DNA of 64,000 nt, taken from Rhodopila globiformis. Lineage in GTDB: Bacteria; Pseudomonadota; Alphaproteobacteria; Acetobacterales; Acetobacteraceae. Under the pieces are notes generated by a model. It searched no databases, was not told the DNA's origin, and saw only the letters and a program-made list of their open reading frames with translations. The position numbers and the translations under genes were made by a program. Location of the stretch: assembly GCF_002937115.1 (NCBI RefSeq), contig NZ_NHRY01000263.1, forward strand, positions 58,943 through 122,942, read 5' to 3'. Shown here piece by piece: positions 63,273 through 64,000 of the stretch (positions within the stretch are counted from its first letter, which is position 1; every line of letters begins with the position of its first letter).

Positions 63273-64000
63273 TCAATAGGGCGGATAGGCCGGCGCATAG
63301 CCGGACCGTGGCGGCACCCAGTCGCCGGCCGCGCTTGCGCCCGGGCTGCCGCCGTTGCTGTCACCAATCGCCCGGTCGATGTAATTGCGGCTCTGCACCA
63401 GGTCGTTGCCGCCCAGCGCATCCAGCGCCCGCGCCACGTCCTGTGCCGCGCGGCTGGCCACCACCGCTTCGTCGGCGGCGCCAACCGGACGGAACACCAG
63501 CTGGAGCTGGACCTGCTGCAGCAGGCGGCGGGCGCCCTCGATCCGTCCGGCGGCCAGCGCCGAGCGGGCCGCGAACAGCCGGCGCAACCACGGCGACGGC
63601 GCGCGCACCGGCCGCTCGGCCGGCGGCGGCGGCAGTTCGGCCGGCGGCGCAGCGGGGGCTGCCTGACGCAGGCGCGCCAGGACCGACTGGGCGTCCTCCG
63701 TCTCCGGCCGAGGCCTCGGCGACACCGGCAGATAGCGTGTCGCCAACTCATGCCGTTCGGGCGAACCCTGTCGCCGCTCGGGCGTGGCGGCACCGTGCCG
63801 GCCGGTGGCCTGCGGCGTGGGAGGCTGCGCCAGGTTCGGCGGCAATGGCTGTGGCCGGGGCGGCGGCGGGACCTGCGCCACCAGCGGGGCGGAGGCGCCC
63901 GGTTGCTCCGCGGAGGCGGCTGCCTGCGGCCGGGCGGCCGGCGGCACCGCGGCCGGCGGCGCCTCGGGCGCCTGGGAACGAGCCGCCGCCTGGGAACGAG
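63273..64000 (-). CDS. Pro/Ala-rich protein, C-terminal part (continues past the window edge)
   Basis: The frame is open from the right edge to a stop at 63273, giving at least 242 residues. The visible N-terminal half is Pro, Ala, Gln and Arg-rich (repeats such as RSQAAARSQAPEAPPAA). The C-terminal half, from APSPWLRRLFAARSALAAGR, looks helical and TPR-like (GARRLLQQVQLQLVFRPVGA), and ends ...YAPAYPPY. It is a linker-type envelope or export protein of unknown role, probably belonging to the same envelope locus as the Wza-type gene. The true start lies beyond the window. Confidence 0.6.
   Translation of the reverse strand, partial: RSQAAARSQAPEAPPAAVPPAARPQAAASAEQPGASAPLVAQVPPPPRPQPLPPNLAQPPTPQATGRHGAATPERRQGSPERHELATRYLPVSPRPRPETEDAQSVLARLRQAAPAAPPAELPPPPAERPVRAPSPWLRRLFAARSALAAGRIEGARRLLQQVQLQLVFRPVGAADEAVVASRAAQDVARALDALGGNDLVQSRNYIDRAIGDSNGGSPGASAAGDWVPPRSGYAPAYPPY

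Overview
The window looks like chromosome of a GC-rich alphaproteobacterium, most plausibly an Acetobacteraceae/Rhodospirillales member. The reasons are: strong GC bias with GTG and TTG starts, an intracellular polyhydroxyalkanoate depolymerase, an MlaA-MlaC pair, dodecin, a GNAT-Nudix fusion, a fused LivM-LivG transporter subunit, two Tat-type binding proteins, and an unusually dense set of dispersed palindromic repeats. The family placement is inference. No rRNA, tRNA, CRISPR array or intact transposase gene was seen.

Region by region. 1-9.3 kb: PHA depolymerase (cut by the window edge), glutathione transferase, cupin, ClC chloride channel, a divergent D-erythronate dehydrogenase / diaminopropionate ammonia-lyase pair, a DUF2939-like protein and a rhodanese. 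10.5-14.8 kb: acetyltransferase, MlaC and MlaA (outer-membrane lipid asymmetry), MetF and a PEP-CTERM-type secreted protein. 15.6-16.5 kb: a decay zone with a uvrD-like pseudogene fragment and a frameshifted PemK/MazF-type toxin beside an intact antitoxin. 17.2-28.5 kb: metabolic genes, including an orphan HyuA-type hydantoinase, an LLM monooxygenase - metallo-lactonase - OsmC operon, a persulfide dioxygenase-rhodanese fusion, a citrate synthase homologue and a TPR/GT9-like protein. 28.5-30.0 kb: a small minus-strand cassette (one-helix membrane protein, lipoprotein, papain-like-fold candidate) that may be phage-derived. 31-44 kb: B12-type radical SAM enzyme, dodecin, Aat, VOC protein, glycine-zipper lipoprotein, IlvD/Edd dehydratase, Uma2 protein, a ParE-like toxin-antitoxin pair, nucleoside deaminase, a CoA-transferase / dienelactone hydrolase pair and PrmA. 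44.8-50.5 kb: UvrD helicase, LLM oxidoreductase, GNAT-Nudix fusion, CinA-like protein. 51-58 kb: a branched-chain amino acid/amide ABC transporter with two divergent paralogous binding proteins, LivH, LivM-LivG fusion and LivF. 59-64 kb: lytic transglycosylase, sigma-54 activator with a good sigma-54 promoter upstream, a small secreted Cys-rich protein, a Wza-type export lipoprotein and a partial Pro/Ala-rich protein. This last group looks like the edge of an exopolysaccharide or envelope locus.

The most unusual aspect is the non-coding DNA. At least six families of inverted-repeat elements fill most intergenic gaps. They include 28-bp perfect stems, a composite nested palindrome present four times, a 239-328 bp element with 15-17 bp terminal inverted repeats, and a stretch where three different inverted-repeat modules lie end to end. 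Many open frames in these repeats are spurious.
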